DNA of 64,000 nucleotides from Methyloversatilis discipulorum. Lineage in GTDB: Bacteria; Pseudomonadota; Gammaproteobacteria; Burkholderiales; Rhodocyclaceae. Below the pieces are notes generated by a model. That model was not told the origin of the DNA, ran no database searches, and worked only from the letters and a program-made list of their open reading frames with translations. The position numbers and the translations under genes are program-made. The stretch lies in the NCBI RefSeq assembly GCF_000527135.1, contig NZ_AZUP01000001.1, positions 806,001 through 870,000 of the forward strand, read 5' to 3'. Positions 63,089 to 64,000 of this stretch are shown piece by piece (position 1 is the first letter of the stretch; each line of letters begins with the position of its first letter).

Positions 63089-63107
63089 GGCGGGGCGGTG
63101 CCCCGCC
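63089..63107 (-). promoter_or_regulatory. hairpin in bufA 5' leader
   Basis: GGCGGGGC-ACC-GCCCCGCC on the transcript, 31 nt upstream of the bufA ATG. Just beyond is TGTTCTCGCGAAACA (63111-63125), a possible protein-binding site. The -10/-35 of bufA could not be assigned. Confidence 0.4.
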
Positions 63108-63192
63108 ACCTGTTTCGCGAGAACAGCCGCCGGTGTCCGGATCACTGCGCACTACGCTCTCCCGCCACTAGACCCGGGTGGCCTGCGCTTCC

Positions 63193-64000
63193 TTACTTCG
63201 ACGGAGAAACTTTTTCTGGCGACGCCCAGGGCAGCTGCTGCTTCTGCGCTTCGTCGTGCCAGCGCTCTTCCTCTTCGTGGATGTAGCGCTGCGTGGTGCG
63301 GGCGTCGGTGTGGCGGGCGTCCTTCTGCACGTAGCGCTCGTTCATGCCGCTGTCGAGCTTGGCGGTGATGCCGGTGTGCCGGCCCCAGTGGGCGGAGGCG
63401 GCGCGCAGCTTCTCGCGCTTGTGCTCCGAGATTTCCGGCAGCAGTTCGGCGGCGGCGTAGAAGATCTTCTTCAGGATCTGGTTCAGCCGGCGCGCGGTGA
63501 TCGGGCTGCGGTCCTTGATCGACACCAGCAGCGGCGTCAGGTCGGTGCGCTTGGGCATGGCGCTCAGGCCGAGGTGTTTGCGGTAGCGCACCAGCGCGTG
63601 GACCATGTCATCGGCCACCGGCACCTTGGCCTGCTTGCCACCCTTGCCGACCACATGCCACCACCAGCGGCCGCGCTCTTCGCGGAAGCTGTTCATGCGG
63701 TGCGATTCCAGCTCGCCGGCGCGCGGCGCCAGCATGTAGAGCAGGGCGGCGATGAAGCGGGCGCGCTCGTATTCGTCGCGCTCGCCGTCGGTGTCGCGCG
63801 GCATCGCCTCGATGGCCTGGGTGACTGCCTGCCACATTTCGGCGTCGAGGAAGCGCTCGACCTTCTGCATTTCCTCGGTCTGCGCGATCACGTGCGCCGG
63901 GCCGTTCTTTTCCAGCGACAGCTTGCGCCGCCGCTGGCGGATCAGCCCCAGCGGGTTGCCGGCGAGGTAGCCGGCGTCGACCAGATAGCTCATCAGCGAG
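63193..64000 (-). CDS. tyrosine recombinase/phage-type integrase, N-terminus outside window
   Basis: The visible 269 aa are the catalytic half, with the frame open to the window edge; the ATG at 63993 is probably internal. Numbered from that Met, the active-site set is Arg91 (PRAGELESHR), His202-x-x-Arg205 (HWGRHTG), His228 (RHTDARTT) and Tyr237 (QRYIH). All are intact. It could be a housekeeping or element-borne recombinase; no attachment site was found. Same direction as the bufferin genes. Confidence 0.88.
   Translation of the reverse strand, partial: SLMSYLVDAGYLAGNPLGLIRQRRRKLSLEKNGPAHVIAQTEEMQKVERFLDAEMWQAVTQAIEAMPRDTDGERDEYERARFIAALLYMLAPRAGELESHRMNSFREERGRWWWHVVGKGGKQAKVPVADDMVHALVRYRKHLGLSAMPKRTDLTPLLVSIKDRSPITARRLNQILKKIFYAAAELLPEISEHKREKLRAASAHWGRHTGITAKLDSGMNERYVQKDARHTDARTTQRYIHEEEERWHDEAQKQQLPWASPEKVSPSK

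Overview
This window looks like chromosome from a high-GC betaproteobacterium. The order rpsB-tsf-pyrH-frr-uppS-cdsA-dxr-rseP-bamA-skp-lpxD-fabZ-lpxA-lpxB-rnhB, the zipA-ligA pair behind smc, and PEP-CTERM proteins at both ends suggest a Rhodocyclales-like or related environmental organism. Sequence reading alone does not settle the genus. Most of the window is core chromosome with tightly packed, often overlapping genes. I saw no rRNA, tRNA or CRISPR array.

Layout. 1-552: end of a PEP-CTERM exported protein. 823-9574: smc, zipA, ligA, galU, a hypoxanthine-guanine phosphoribosyltransferase and a DEDD exonuclease (chromosome segregation, division, DNA joining, UDP-glucose supply, purine salvage), closed by a strong bidirectional terminator shared with the opposing typA. 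11596-12872: methylthioinosine phosphorylase overlapping a peptide deformylase. 13113-19228 (minus strand): a CHASE-PAS-GGDEF-EAL protein, then glnD and map. 19508-33586: the translation / isoprenoid / envelope superoperon, which runs from S2 and EF-Ts to lipid A synthesis and RNase HII.

33599-36730: two cupins divergent from an arsenic operon (arsR, arsI-like, arsC, acr3). 36805-39077: ahpC-ahpF peroxide defence with a highly structured intergenic region. 39183-40423: a CopD-like membrane protein and a SpoU methyltransferase. 40555-45709: a cell-surface signalling set (ECF sigma, FecR-like anti-sigma, STN-containing TonB receptor). 45717-48530: a NarL-type response regulator and UhpB-type kinase, divergent from two secreted single-EF-hand miniproteins. 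48648-52728: HDAC-family deacetylase, NfeD, SPFH/QmcA protein and ETF-ubiquinone oxidoreductase.

From about 52.7 kb the window becomes accessory. A parDE toxin-antitoxin pair lies between two copies of a composite REP-palindrome cassette. Small VOC/YCII-type genes follow, then an AT-richer islet (about 55.3-59.8 kb). The islet holds two unknown small genes, a solitary OLD-like ABC-ATPase/TOPRIM protein (possible phage defence) and a second PEP-CTERM protein, with short G-rich/C-rich palindromic repeats between them. The right end carries a nitronate monooxygenase-like gene, a three-gene bufferin cluster (six-Cys precursor, MNIO/DUF692 enzyme, HvfC/BufC partner) and a tyrosine recombinase cut by the window edge. 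The most interesting items are the bufferin cluster, the REP-bracketed parDE, the OLD-like ATPase islet, the twin EF-hand peptides and the ahpC-ahpF intergenic RNA structure.
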